A stretch of DNA of 23,452 nt from an archaeon (GTDB taxonomy: Archaea; B1Sed10-29; JAJSAI01). Numbering within the stretch: the stretch's first letter is position 1; each line of letters starts with the position of its first letter. A model generated the notes under the pieces. That model saw only the letters and a program-made list of their open reading frames with translations. It had not been told where the DNA came from and made no database searches. Shown piece after piece: positions 1 to 7,271 of this stretch. The position numbers were made by a program, and so were the translations under genes. Location of the stretch: positions 1 to 23,452 of the forward strand of contig JAJSAI010000018.1 of assembly GCA_024274695.1 (NCBI GenBank). The letters run 5' to 3'.

Positions 1-166
1 CGTCGTGGAAGAGGAGAACGCCCTCCTGGAATCCTTTTATGCCTTTTATGGTTACGCAGGTGTACCCGTTGAACCCTTCTTCCATTAGCTTGCGCAGGTA
101 CTCCCGCGCGTTGGTCACGCTAAGGTCTTTTCCTCTCTCAAGAGGATTGCCTGCTGTGATCTTCAT
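1..166 (-). CDS. Partial unknown protein, N-terminal 55 residues (possibly DUF2226-like)
   Basis: The frame is open from an ATG at 166 to the window edge, so only the N-terminus is present. It begins MKITAGNPLERGKDLS and contains a G-F-N-G-Y stretch followed by a likely beta strand ending in GVLLFHD. The style resembles the N-terminus of archaeal proteins in the uncharacterised DUF2226 family, but that is from memory and is uncertain. Its ATG shares the bases ATGA with the TGA stop of the upstream NYN-domain gene, so the two are probably translationally coupled and co-transcribed. No function can be assigned from this fragment. Confidence 0.6.
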   Translation of the reverse strand, partial: MKITAGNPLERGKDLSVTNAREYLRKLMEEGFNGYTCVTIKGIKGFQEGVLLFHD

Positions 167-612
167 GTTCTTTTCTCCTTGAGTATTATCACGTGGTCGG
201 CCGTGTTCCTCAGGGTGGCCGAGAACGGTTCCGAGCCTATGACCACTGTTTCTTTCCCGTACTTCTTTGCCTTCATTATCACGGACTGGAAGTCACCGTC
301 CCTGGTCACCAGCGCTATCACGTCAACGTTGCTGGTGAATATTGTTTCCATGACCTCGGCTGCCATGGGCGCGTCAATATCGTCAGAGGTTACTATCACC
401 GGCTCGAATCCCTGGTTAACCACCGCTTCTATAAGCTTTTCAGGAGCAAACTGGTTTAAAAAAACTTTGCTGACTTTTATTGGCCCGAACTTCCTAAGCT
501 CTTTTTTCACGACGCCCAGGTCAGTGTCAAACTCGCGTCTCAGCATGTTGGGACCGTCCACAAAAACAGCGACTCTCTTTTCCCCAAGTTTTCTTTTCCG
601 CAAGTTTATCAA
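163..612 (-). CDS. NYN (PIN-like) domain protein, archaeal TIGR00288/LabA-DUF88 type
   Basis: This 149-residue protein is one NYN domain, a PIN-like fold usually linked to metal-dependent RNA cleavage. Visible motifs are F-V-D-G-P-N at 17-22 with D19 as the first acidic residue, D77-D78-x-D80 in the middle, and T-R-D-G-D-F at 103-108 with D105 and D107. This is the acidic set expected of the metal site. The start is TTG at 612: an in-frame TGA lies three codons upstream, and a GGTGA Shine-Dalgarno (619-623 on the complement) lies six bases before it. The stop overlaps the start of the next gene by four bases. Family membership is strong; the RNA substrate is unknown. Confidence 0.85.
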   Translation of the reverse strand: MINLRKRKLGEKRVAVFVDGPNMLRREFDTDLGVVKKELRKFGPIKVSKVFLNQFAPEKLIEAVVNQGFEPVIVTSDDIDAPMAAEVMETIFTSNVDVIALVTRDGDFQSVIMKAKKYGKETVVIGSEPFSATLRNTADHVIILKEKRT

Positions 613-659
613 GATGTTTCACCTTGTGCTCTCCGGGTATTGATAGAGAACGTATTACT

Positions 660-669
660 ATTTAATAAG
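660..669 (-). promoter_or_regulatory. TATA-like element for the NYN gene
   Basis: On the complement the sequence reads cttattaaat. A start site about 26 bases downstream would give a leader of roughly 25 bases that contains the GGTGA site of the TTG-initiated NYN gene. This is inferred from spacing only. Confidence 0.4.
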
Positions 670-711
670 TATTTCTCTCAGGGCCCTTCCGCGTGACGCT
701 GCCTCCAGAGG

Positions 712-721
712 TTTTTATAAG
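712..721 (+). promoter_or_regulatory. TATA box for the flippase-aIF5A operon
   Basis: The element tttttataag is centred about 29 bases before the ATG at 746, the spacing expected for a leaderless archaeal transcript. It decides the start of the downstream gene: the alternative TTG at 737 would lie upstream of the predicted transcription start. Confidence 0.5.
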
Positions 722-745
722 AGGGGATGATTAATCTTGGGACGT

Positions 746-1765
746 ATGATCAACAGGACCATCTGGTTCACGGTCGGGATGGGCCTGATAGTGTTCGTTC
801 TCATAGGTTTTTCAGCGGGAATGGACAAGTCTCTTCCAGTGGTCCTGCACGCTTTTGAGGAAAACAAGGGTTTCTTGTTGCTCGCGCTGGCGTGCCAGTT
901 CCTTTCGCTCGTCACGGTTTGGCTCAGGTGGCACTACCTTACCGTGATGAGCGGTGTGAAGGCAAGGCCCTGGGACACGTTCCTGATCTCATTAGCCGGT
1001 GGCGCGATTAACAATCTTACTCCCAGTGCGAGAATGGGTGGGGAAGCAGTGAAAATGTTCCTGCTCAACAAGAGGGCTGAAGTGCGCACTGGGCTCAGCG
1101 CTAGCACTATCGTGTCCGAGAAGGTTTTTGACGGCATAGTGTTCAGCGCGGTCTCTGTCATGGCAATAATCTCGGCCGCAGGGTTTTTGTCAGGATGGGT
1201 TCTAGGGGTTTCTGTGCTGGCGCTGGGCTTTGCGGTCTTCCTGCTAATGGTCACCCTTGAAATAGCGTACCACAAGAACAAGGGAGAAAGAATAGTCCAC
1301 TGGGTGATAAGAAAGCTGGGCTGGCTTATCAACAGGTACAGGCCCCTGCCGATGGTCAGAAAGCATGCTCTTGAGAGTCTTGAGATATTCAACAAGAAGA
1401 CAAAGGGCCTTCTGAAAATGAAGAGAGCATGGTTCTACGGGCTCTCCTTCTCAGCCTTGACATGGGTTTTTGACATTCTCAGAGGGTATTTTATATTCCG
1501 GGCTCTGGGTCTTAACGTGAGCCTGCAGGTGATCGCGCTGGTGCTCGTGCTCGCAATGCTCGTGGGGAGCATTCCCCTCCTTCCAGGCGGCCTGGGAAGC
1601 ATTGAGCCTGTAATGATAATTATTTATACCTCTTCCGGCATTTCACTTGCAGCAGCAGGAATGCAGACCATAATCGACCGGACGCTTTCCTTCTGGCTGG
1701 TGACTGGTCTCGGGATTCTTGCTGCTTACAGAACAGGAGTCAAGATGGTGAGAGAGAATGTCTGA
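746..1765 (+). CDS. Flippase-like integral membrane protein (LPG synthase TM / TIGR00374, UPF0104 family)
   Basis: This hydrophobic protein of 339 residues has several long apolar segments spread over its length. Two signatures of the family are visible: a R-M-G-G-E-A-V-K stretch in the first third and L-P-G-G-L-G-S-I-E followed by D-R-x-x-x-F-W near the C-terminus. These match the transmembrane domain of lysylphosphatidylglycerol synthase and its archaeal stand-alone relatives, which are proposed lipid-linked flippases; the substrate here is unknown. ATG 746 is preferred because a TATA box ends 25 bases upstream; TTG at 737 is the alternative. Its 3' end overlaps the aIF5A gene by eight bases, so the two are co-transcribed although they have no obvious functional link. 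Confidence 0.85.
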   Translation: MINRTIWFTVGMGLIVFVLIGFSAGMDKSLPVVLHAFEENKGFLLLALACQFLSLVTVWLRWHYLTVMSGVKARPWDTFLISLAGGAINNLTPSARMGGEAVKMFLLNKRAEVRTGLSASTIVSEKVFDGIVFSAVSVMAIISAAGFLSGWVLGVSVLALGFAVFLLMVTLEIAYHKNKGERIVHWVIRKLGWLINRYRPLPMVRKHALESLEIFNKKTKGLLKMKRAWFYGLSFSALTWVFDILRGYFIFRALGLNVSLQVIALVLVLAMLVGSIPLLPGGLGSIEPVMIIIYTSSGISLAAAGMQTIIDRTLSFWLVTGLGILAAYRTGVKMVRENV

Positions 1766-2153
1766 CGTGATGAGGGCAGAGGTAAAGGATCTGAAGGAAG
1801 GAAAGCTCGTCGTTATTGACGGAGAACCTTGCAGGATAGTTAGCATACAAAAGTCAAAGCCTGGAAAGCATGGTGCCGCCAAGGCAAGGGTTGAGGGCAT
1901 AAGTCTTTTCACGGGCCAGAAGAAGACATTGCTCAAGAGCACTGACTCGCCCTGCGAGATCCCAATACTCTTGAGGAAGAACGCACAGGTTGTTGCAGAC
2001 CTCGGGGGAGACAGGGTCCAGCTCATGGACCTGGAGACCTACGAGACGTACGAGCTTGACGTGCCAGAAGACCTGAAAGGAAAACTGTCCCCCGGGGACG
2101 AGGTGGAAGTGAACGAGGTCATGGGCAGGAGGTTCATCGCGAGGAAGAGGTAG
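1758..2153 (+). CDS. eif5a: Translation initiation factor aIF5A (hypusine-containing)
   Basis: This 131-residue protein has the expected length of aIF5A. The N-terminal SH3-like domain carries the exposed loop S-K-P-G-K-H-G-A-A-K, in which K37 is the lysine that deoxyhypusine synthase modifies. The C-terminal half is an OB-fold-like domain ending in a basic tail. aIF5A binds the ribosome and relieves stalling at difficult peptide bonds such as polyproline. The ATG at 1758 lies six bases after a GGTGA site (1747-1751) that is inside the upstream flippase gene. The stop is TAG. Identity is very secure. Confidence 0.97.
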   Translation: MSDVMRAEVKDLKEGKLVVIDGEPCRIVSIQKSKPGKHGAAKARVEGISLFTGQKKTLLKSTDSPCEIPILLRKNAQVVADLGGDRVQLMDLETYETYELDVPEDLKGKLSPGDEVEVNEVMGRRFIARKR

Positions 2154-2168
2154 GACAAAAACCCCTGC

Positions 2169-2675
2169 TTATTCTCCCTTGGCCTCCTCCAGCCTTTTCT
2201 TATAGTTTTCCGTGTCTTCTTTCACCCATTCTTTAACATCATAGTACAGTAGGTTCCCGTTCTCGTCGTCAGTGACAACCCGTTCTATTCCCGCGTTTAT
2301 CAGTACTCTCTTGCACCTGTCGCAGGGGTGAGAGGGGGTGGGCTTCCCGTCAGCGGTTTCCCCGTAAATGTAGAGGGTTCCTCCGAGGACAGAAGTCCCG
2401 TTCCTGGCAGCATTTATTACCGCGTTCTCTTCAGCGTGCACTGCGGGACAGTAGTCGTACGCGCCCCAGTGAGGAGCGTTGACCATGTTCTTGAGGCATC
2501 CTACTTCCTCGCAGTTGACGACTCCTCTCGCGGGCCCGTTGTACCCAGTGGAAACAATCGCGTCATTCACGACTATTATTGCACCGAACTTCCTGCGGAG
2601 GCACCCGCTCCTCTGGCTCACGCTCTTCGCGATGTTCAGGTAGTACAAATCCTTTGGAATCCTTTTCCCGGGCAT
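2169..2675 (-). CDS. dCMP deaminase-like cytidine/deoxycytidylate deaminase
   Basis: This 168-residue enzyme belongs to the zinc-dependent CDA fold. H80-A-E82 and P117-C118-x2-C121 supply the zinc ligands and the catalytic glutamate. The Y-N-G-P segment near residue 45 and the inserted cysteine-containing segment (C55, C60, C76) are typical of the dCMP deaminase/ComEB group. The expected reaction is dCMP to dUMP, feeding thymidylate synthesis. The start ATG at 2675 lies about 28 bases below a TATA-like aattaaaa on the complement (2700-2707), so a leaderless transcript is likely. It converges on aIF5A with a 15-base gap. A related deaminase specificity cannot be excluded. Confidence 0.9.
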   Translation of the reverse strand: MPGKRIPKDLYYLNIAKSVSQRSGCLRRKFGAIIVVNDAIVSTGYNGPARGVVNCEEVGCLKNMVNAPHWGAYDYCPAVHAEENAVINAARNGTSVLGGTLYIYGETADGKPTPSHPCDRCKRVLINAGIERVVTDDENGNLLYYDVKEWVKEDTENYKKRLEEAKGE

Positions 2676-2699
2676 GATTGTATATAAGAGAATTCTGGG

Positions 2700-2729
2700 T
2701 TTTAATTCCTTCCATAGCAGTTTTTAAAG
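2700..2729. promoter_or_regulatory. Back-to-back TATA elements for the deaminase and the Yip1-like gene
   Basis: aattaaaa on the minus strand (2700-2707) is about 28 bases from the deaminase ATG at 2675. gtttttaaag on the plus strand (2720-2729) is about 28 bases from the Yip1-like ATG at 2753. Both spacings fit leaderless divergent transcription. Confidence 0.45.
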
Positions 2730-2752
2730 GCAGAATTCCTTTTATTCCACTA

Positions 2753-3331
2753 ATGGTATTGGCAAAAGCGTTCTCAACACTCCTCAGGCCTGAGGAGGCG
2801 GAGAAGAACTCCCGGGGGATGACTTTTCTTAATGCTGTTTGCAGCGTTTTCCTGGCGTCCGCGTTTCCTGCAACGCTCGTGTCCCTGCTGGTGCTCGTGG
2901 TGGTGATAGATCCTCTGCTGGTCAGGATGCTCGGCAGAACGGTTAACGTTTCTCTCCTACTTCCCCCGATCGTCTGGGTTTCGTGCGTCGCGCTTTCCCT
3001 AGTGTGCTGGTCAGTGTTCTCCTTGTTCTACTGGGTGGTGGGAAAACTGTTTGACGGTAAAGGGAGCCTCAGCAGGTTCGCGGTCGCGTACTCCCTCCCG
3101 TACTCTGCGCTGGTCCTGCTCTCGACCCTCGTGCTGGTTCCTGCACTCGGAATCCTGGTCTTGGTAGGGCTGTTCCTGTGGAACCTGGTGGTGGTCTTCG
3201 AGCTGTACAAGGGAGTCATGAAGCTCAGCACCGAAAAGGCACTGCTTGCCATTGTCGTGCAGTTCCTGCTGCCTGTTCTGGTGATGATCCTGCTCGCGGT
3301 GTTCGCCGCGATATTCGCATGGCTCGCGTGA
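2753..3331 (+). CDS. Yip1-domain-like integral membrane protein
   Basis: This 192-residue protein begins MVLAKAFSTLLRPEEA, a short cytoplasmic amphipathic start ending in a P-E-E segment, followed by four or five strongly hydrophobic helices separated by short polar turns (for example around G-K-L-F-D-G-K-G). This layout is typical of prokaryotic Yip1-domain (PF04893) membrane proteins, whose function is poorly defined. An in-frame ATG exists at 2678, but it lies upstream of the TATA box at 2720-2729 and adds a 25-residue stretch unlike the family, so 2753 is chosen. It stands alone between the deaminase and proS. Confidence 0.7.
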   Translation: MVLAKAFSTLLRPEEAEKNSRGMTFLNAVCSVFLASAFPATLVSLLVLVVVIDPLLVRMLGRTVNVSLLLPPIVWVSCVALSLVCWSVFSLFYWVVGKLFDGKGSLSRFAVAYSLPYSALVLLSTLVLVPALGILVLVGLFLWNLVVVFELYKGVMKLSTEKALLAIVVQFLLPVLVMILLAVFAAIFAWLA

Positions 3332-3340
3332 TACAGAAAA

Positions 3341-3381
3341 CTTTTTAACGTTCCCTGTGTCATAATGTTCTCGTCCGGTGA
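3341..3381 (+). promoter_or_regulatory. proS promoter and Shine-Dalgarno
   Basis: A TATA-like ctttttaac at 3341-3349 should direct initiation near 3371-3374. A GGTGA at 3377-3381 lies six bases before the proS ATG at 3388, so this gene has a very short leader with a usable ribosome binding site. Confidence 0.45.
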
Positions 3382-3387
3382 AGGATT

Positions 3388-4836
3388 ATGGCAGAGGAGA
3401 AGGTGGAGCGCTTTTACGACTGGTTCCTGCGCGTGCTGGAAGAAGGAGAATTCATAGACCAACGGTATCCGGTCAAAGGGTTTATAGTGCACAGGCCAAA
3501 CGCGGCAATTATAGAAAAGCATGTTTATGATATGATCGAGGGAGAGCTTGAAAAAGAAGGGCACAAGAGAAGCATGTTCCCCTCTGTGGTACTAAAATCT
3601 TTTTTCGAGAAGGAGGCCGAGCATGCTGAAGGCTTTGCTCCAGAAGTGTTCTGGCTAGAGCCCATCAAGGGAGAGTCTGAGGAAAGGCTTGCCCTGAGGC
3701 CAACGAGCGAGACGATAATGTACTACATGTACGCTCTGTGGGTCAGGAGCTACCGTGACCTGCCCATGAAATTGTACCAGTCCTGCCAGATCTGGAGGCT
3801 TGACACTAAGGCAACCAAAGCACTCCTCAGGGACCGGGAATTCTACTGGATAGAAGCTCATGACGTGTTCAGAACTCCTGGAGAGGCAGAGGAACAGGTT
3901 CTGACCGACGAGAGGATAATGCAGAAGACAGTCTGGGAGAGGCTTGGTATACCTTTCGTGTTCCTGAAGAGGCCGGAGTGGGACAAGTTCCCCGGAGGAG
4001 AGGCCACGTACGCTTTCGAGACCCTTGCTCCTGATGGTAGGGCCCTGCAGTTCGGGACGACCCACAACCTCGGCCAAAAGTTCTCCAAAAGCTTTGAAAT
4101 ACAATACCTTGACGAAGACGGGGAAAAGAAGATGCCGTACCAGACATGCTTCGGCCCGGGAGTATCAAGGATACTCGCGTGCCTCATAGCAGTTCACGGT
4201 GACGATAAGGGCGCAGTGCTCCCGTTCGAGGTCGCTCCAGTGCAAGTGGTAGTAGTGCCGGTCCTGTTCAAGGACAATATGAAAGAAAAGGTCATGGAAA
4301 AGGCAAGGGAACTGCACAAAACCCTTTCCAAAGACTATCGTGTGGTGCTTGATGACTCTGATAAGACTCCTGGAAACAAGTACTATCACTGGGAGCTCAG
4401 GGGAGTGCCCATCAGGATAGAGGTAGGGCCAAGGGACGTTGAAGCAGGCAAGGTCACGCTCGTGCCCAGGGACACGGGAGAAAAAAAGCAGGTCCCCGAA
4501 GAGAACGTCTTGGATGCGGTAAAAGAGGAAGCGGCTGCGATGCTGGAGAGAATGAAGGAAAAGGCAAAAAAGGATTTTGAGTCAAGAGTGGCTGAAGCGT
4601 CCAGCATGGAAGAACTTGGGAAGAAACTGGACGAGGTAAGAGGTTTCGTAAAGGTGCCTTTCTGTGACGTAGAATCTTTTGACGGCCTCGCGTGCGCTGA
4701 CGAGATAGGAGAGAGGTTCAAGGCCTTCGTCAGAGGAGTGCCCGCGCACAATCCCGAGAAACCTCCTGAGGGCGCAAGGTGTATAGTGTGCGGCAAGCCG
4801 GCAAAGCATATCGTGTGGGTTTCCAGATCATACTAA
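3388..4836 (+). CDS. proS: Prolyl-tRNA synthetase, archaeal/eukaryal type
   Basis: This 482-residue class II synthetase attaches proline to tRNA-Pro. Motif 2 begins with R-P-T-S-E at 104-108. Motif 3 is G-P-G-V-S-R at 256-261. An HGTP-type anticodon-binding domain follows at about 285-380. The C-terminal zinc-binding domain shows paired cysteines (C-D-V-E near 430, L-A-C, then C-I-V-C-G-K near 470), and the protein ends in tyrosine, as archaeal and eukaryal ProRS do. The bacterial editing insertion between motifs 2 and 3 is absent. The length is normal and the frame is intact. The ATG at 3388 is supported by GGTGA six bases upstream. Confidence 0.97.
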   Translation: MAEEKVERFYDWFLRVLEEGEFIDQRYPVKGFIVHRPNAAIIEKHVYDMIEGELEKEGHKRSMFPSVVLKSFFEKEAEHAEGFAPEVFWLEPIKGESEERLALRPTSETIMYYMYALWVRSYRDLPMKLYQSCQIWRLDTKATKALLRDREFYWIEAHDVFRTPGEAEEQVLTDERIMQKTVWERLGIPFVFLKRPEWDKFPGGEATYAFETLAPDGRALQFGTTHNLGQKFSKSFEIQYLDEDGEKKMPYQTCFGPGVSRILACLIAVHGDDKGAVLPFEVAPVQVVVVPVLFKDNMKEKVMEKARELHKTLSKDYRVVLDDSDKTPGNKYYHWELRGVPIRIEVGPRDVEAGKVTLVPRDTGEKKQVPEENVLDAVKEEAAAMLERMKEKAKKDFESRVAEASSMEELGKKLDEVRGFVKVPFCDVESFDGLACADEIGERFKAFVRGVPAHNPEKPPEGARCIVCGKPAKHIVWVSRSY

Positions 4837-4863
4837 GACAAAAAGAAGAGGCTGAGGAAAGGG

Positions 4864-4882
4864 AAAACCAAAGGGGTTTTTT
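4864..4882 (+). terminator. Hairpin and T-run after proS
   Basis: AAAACC (4864-4869) can pair with GGTTTT (4875-4880) across a five-base loop, and the run of T continues to 4882. It sits between convergent proS and the H1-tail membrane gene and could end transcription from proS. The stem is short, so the T-tract may matter more. Confidence 0.4.
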
Positions 4883-5346
4883 CACCTCTTTTTCCTGCGG
4901 GTCCTTCTGGCGGTTTTCTTACTGGAAGTCGCTGTCTTCTTCTTGCCGGAGGATTTTGATCTTGCGGTTTTCTTGCGCGTGGCAGGTTTTTTCCGAGTCT
5001 TCTTAGCGGAGGTCTTGACAGGCTTTACTTCTTGTCTGGCTCTCCTTTCTTCGTACCGTTCCACTCTTCCCGAAACCCACCGGGACACCAGCTCGGGCGT
5101 GATGTATATCCCCGAGACCCAGAGTACCGCTCCCACAAGCCAGAGCGTGAGACCGGCGTAAATGTACCCGTGGGCACACGCCTGAACCGGGCACATTCTC
5201 ACGAACGCCTCTCCTGTCATCGGATCAACATCCTGGCATGGCACGAGAGGACAGGTTGTTGACATTATGATATAAACAGCGCCTATGACGGCGAGGAGTA
5301 TTCCAAGCCTCTTCACGTACTCATTAAGATGAGTTTCCCGTCTCAT
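4882..5346 (-). CDS. Two-helix membrane protein with a histone-H1-like Lys/Arg tail
   Basis: From the ATG at 5346 the protein has 154 residues. A short basic N-terminus is followed by helix 1 (about 12-30), a 30-residue loop with four cysteines arranged as C32-P-x3-C37 and C52-P-x3-C57, helix 2 (about 61-82), and a tail from about 90 that is almost wholly K, R, A, T and S from 105 to 154. The positive-inside rule puts both ends in the cytoplasm and the cysteine loop outside, where disulfides could form. The tail resembles histone H1 C-termini, so DNA or RNA binding at the membrane is a reasonable inference. I do not recognise the family. A longer upstream frame exists, but a TATA element 24-30 bases before 5346 supports this start. 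Confidence 0.75.
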   Translation of the reverse strand: MRRETHLNEYVKRLGILLAVIGAVYIIMSTTCPLVPCQDVDPMTGEAFVRMCPVQACAHGYIYAGLTLWLVGAVLWVSGIYITPELVSRWVSGRVERYEERRARQEVKPVKTSAKKTRKKPATRKKTARSKSSGKKKTATSSKKTARRTRRKKR

Positions 5347-5368
5347 GACAACAAATAAAAACAGAAGT

Positions 5369-5378
5369 GTTTTTAAGT
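5369..5378. promoter_or_regulatory. Symmetric TATA element serving divergent leaderless genes
   Basis: The sequence gtttttaagt reads acttaaaaac on the other strand. It lies about 24-30 bases from the minus-strand ATG at 5346 and about 24-29 bases from the plus-strand GTG at 5399. One element could therefore serve both directions. Both start assignments depend on it. Confidence 0.5.
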
Positions 5379-5398
5379 CTTTCGGGGATAAAATCACT

Positions 5399-6055
5399 GT
5401 GAAAGAGAATATTCTCCTCCTGGGAGATAGCGTTGAGCTACTGAAAAAGGTACCTGACGAGACTGTTGATCTCATTTTTGCAGATCCCCCATTTACACTC
5501 GAAGAGGTGCATCCCCCTGTCCGATGCGACTATTTAACTTGGACAAGGCAGTGGATGAAGGAATGTGTCAGGGTTTTGAAGAGGACTGGTTCAATTTATA
5601 TTCAGATGAGCAGTGATTATGCTCCTTTTGTGTTTAATATCGCAATAAAAGAGGGGCTTTACTATAAGAATTGGATTGTATGGAAGCATTCATATGTATG
5701 TCAAGAAAGAAAGAGGTTTGGGAAAGCATATACACCTATCCTTTTCTTCACGAGGCACTCTTCGAAGTATTCTTTTAATGTTCAAGAAAAAGAAGACTGT
5801 GTAGATACCTGGTTTACAGATAAATCAGAGGAAGAGGCTACTAGAAAAATAGACGAGTTGTCAACACCCTCAAGTATTTTGGAGAGAATAATAAAAACAA
5901 GCAGTAACAAAGGAGATCTAATTCTTGATCCGTTTGTAGGTTCTGGAACGTCACTGGTTGTGGCAAAAAAGTTTAACCGTAGATATATTGGTTTCGATTC
6001 ATCAGAATATAAAATAAAGTTAGCACTAAGAAGATTAAAACAGGTCAGCTCTTAA
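5399..6055 (+). CDS. DNA methyltransferase, N4-cytosine/N6-adenine beta-class, orphan
   Basis: This 218-residue protein has motif IV, D-P-P-F, near its N-terminus and motif I, D-P-F-V-G-S-G-T, near its C-terminus. That order places it in the beta class of amino-methyltransferases, acting on N4-cytosine or N6-adenine. The final G-F-D of the SAM pocket and a C-terminal P-S-S-I-L-E-R-I-I segment are also typical. It is compact, with little room for a large target-recognition domain. The GTG at 5399 fits the TATA at 5369-5378; an in-frame ATG at 5345 would overlap the start codon of the divergent gene. No restriction enzyme is visible nearby, so it may be solitary. The gene is AT-rich (21/60 G+C at 5641-5700) and marks the left edge of the island. 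Its end overlaps valS by 11 bases. Confidence 0.85.
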   Translation: MKENILLLGDSVELLKKVPDETVDLIFADPPFTLEEVHPPVRCDYLTWTRQWMKECVRVLKRTGSIYIQMSSDYAPFVFNIAIKEGLYYKNWIVWKHSYVCQERKRFGKAYTPILFFTRHSSKYSFNVQEKEDCVDTWFTDKSEEEATRKIDELSTPSSILERIIKTSSNKGDLILDPFVGSGTSLVVAKKFNRRYIGFDSSEYKIKLALRRLKQVSS

Positions 6056-7268
6056 TTGTTATAGAGTTATTGTCTAATAGGATTTCTCCAGCGCCTTCTT
6101 CTTCGAAAGAAATATCTTTTACGAAGAGAGATAGAAGAGTTTCTCTGATGAATTCACGAAGTTTATCAGTAGTTGGTCCGTGGAATATTACTTTTGAAAT
6201 CTCCTCTTTTAAAGAAAGTGAGTTCTTGCTTTTGTAGGTTCTTATAGCAGAGACAAAGTTTAAAACAGTTTTTGTCACTTCCTCTTCTACCTTTGGAGAT
6301 TCTGCTTCATATTCTGGCCACTCTTCTAAGTGTACTGACTCTGTTTCAGAATGGTTTAGGAATTCATGGTATATCTCCTCTGTTATATGCGGGATGAATG
6401 GAGCCATCAACCGATTGAATTCGTCAAGAAGTTTGTAACATACTTTCCCCACAACTTTATCCCCTGCGTAAACTCTTGGCTTTATCATCTCTAAGTAATA
6501 ATCGCATACCTCTGACCACCAGAAGGACCGCAGGATTTCAAGTGCTTTAGCGAACTCGTATTTGTCAAGTAGATCTGTAACCTCTTTCTTCACTTCGTTT
6601 AATCTTCCAAGTATCCACTCGTCCATGATCTTTATGTCCTTATAATCTAGTGATTTCTCTTCTTTGGATAAGGTGCTGAATGTCTTGTGAAGGAGGAATG
6701 CAGAGTTAAAGTATTTTTGGAGGAATTTGCTGGCATAAATTAGTTTCTTCCAGTCAAGCGGGTAGTCTTCTCCTAGAGATGCGCTTAGAGCCCACTGTCT
6801 TAAACAATCCGCCCCGTACTTTTCAAGGACTTCCTCTGGAGGTACTATGTTCCCATGAGATTTGTCCATTTTTTTACCATCTGGGCCTGCTACCATACCA
6901 TTTATGACAATGTCTTTGAACGGCGCTTTTCCGGCTAAAATCAGGGCTCTGAAAATGGTGTAGAAGGCCCAAGTTCTGATTATGTCATACCCTTGCGGTC
7001 TCAAGGTCACAGGGTATGTTTTCTTGAAAAATTCCTCGTTTCTCTTCCATTTCGTTATAACGAGAGGAGTTATGGATGAATCTACCCAGCAATCGCAAAC
7101 ATCTGTAGAGCCATTTATGTTCGTAGAACCACATTTGGGGCATTTGTCTACTGGCGCGGATTCTACAGCTGGATCCACTGGAACTCCCTTTAACAGTTTT
7201 TCACCGTCAGGAGGAATGATCCCCCCACAATCTTCACAGTACCAGAAGGGGATGGGAGTACCATACAC
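6045..7268 (-). CDS. ValRS C-terminal half: K-M-D-K-S segment and anticodon-binding domain
   Basis: This 407-residue frame could restart at GTG 7268, one codon after the TAA and in the same frame. It begins with Y-G-T-P-I-P-F-W-Y and contains the second zinc-like cysteine set (C-E-D-C, C-P-K-C), the W-V-D-S-S motif, K-M-D-K-S and the alpha-helical anticodon-binding region. I see no convincing Shine-Dalgarno before GTG 7268, so expression would need readthrough or termination-coupled reinitiation. Its 3' end overlaps the convergent methyltransferase gene by 11 bases. Confidence 0.5.
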   Translation of the reverse strand: MYGTPIPFWYCEDCGGIIPPDGEKLLKGVPVDPAVESAPVDKCPKCGSTNINGSTDVCDCWVDSSITPLVITKWKRNEEFFKKTYPVTLRPQGYDIIRTWAFYTIFRALILAGKAPFKDIVINGMVAGPDGKKMDKSHGNIVPPEEVLEKYGADCLRQWALSASLGEDYPLDWKKLIYASKFLQKYFNSAFLLHKTFSTLSKEEKSLDYKDIKIMDEWILGRLNEVKKEVTDLLDKYEFAKALEILRSFWWSEVCDYYLEMIKPRVYAGDKVVGKVCYKLLDEFNRLMAPFIPHITEEIYHEFLNHSETESVHLEEWPEYEAESPKVEEEVTKTVLNFVSAIRTYKSKNSLSLKEEISKVIFHGPTTDKLREFIRETLLSLFVKDISFEEEGAGEILLDNNSITIKS

Positions 7269-7271
7269 TCT

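Noticed and set aside
385-420. tRNA T-arm lookalike (ggctcgaatcc flanked by ccg and tgg)
   Set aside because: It lies inside the NYN coding sequence on the other strand and no acceptor, D or anticodon arms can be built around it.
5345-5398. Methyltransferase start at ATG 5345
   Set aside because: It would overlap the start codon of the divergent membrane gene and precede the TATA at 5369-5378; the GTG at 5399 has leaderless spacing.
5347-5475. Longer N-terminus for the H1-tail membrane protein
   Set aside because: The extra 43 residues read through the promoter region and the methyltransferase start, and look unlike a membrane protein N-terminus.
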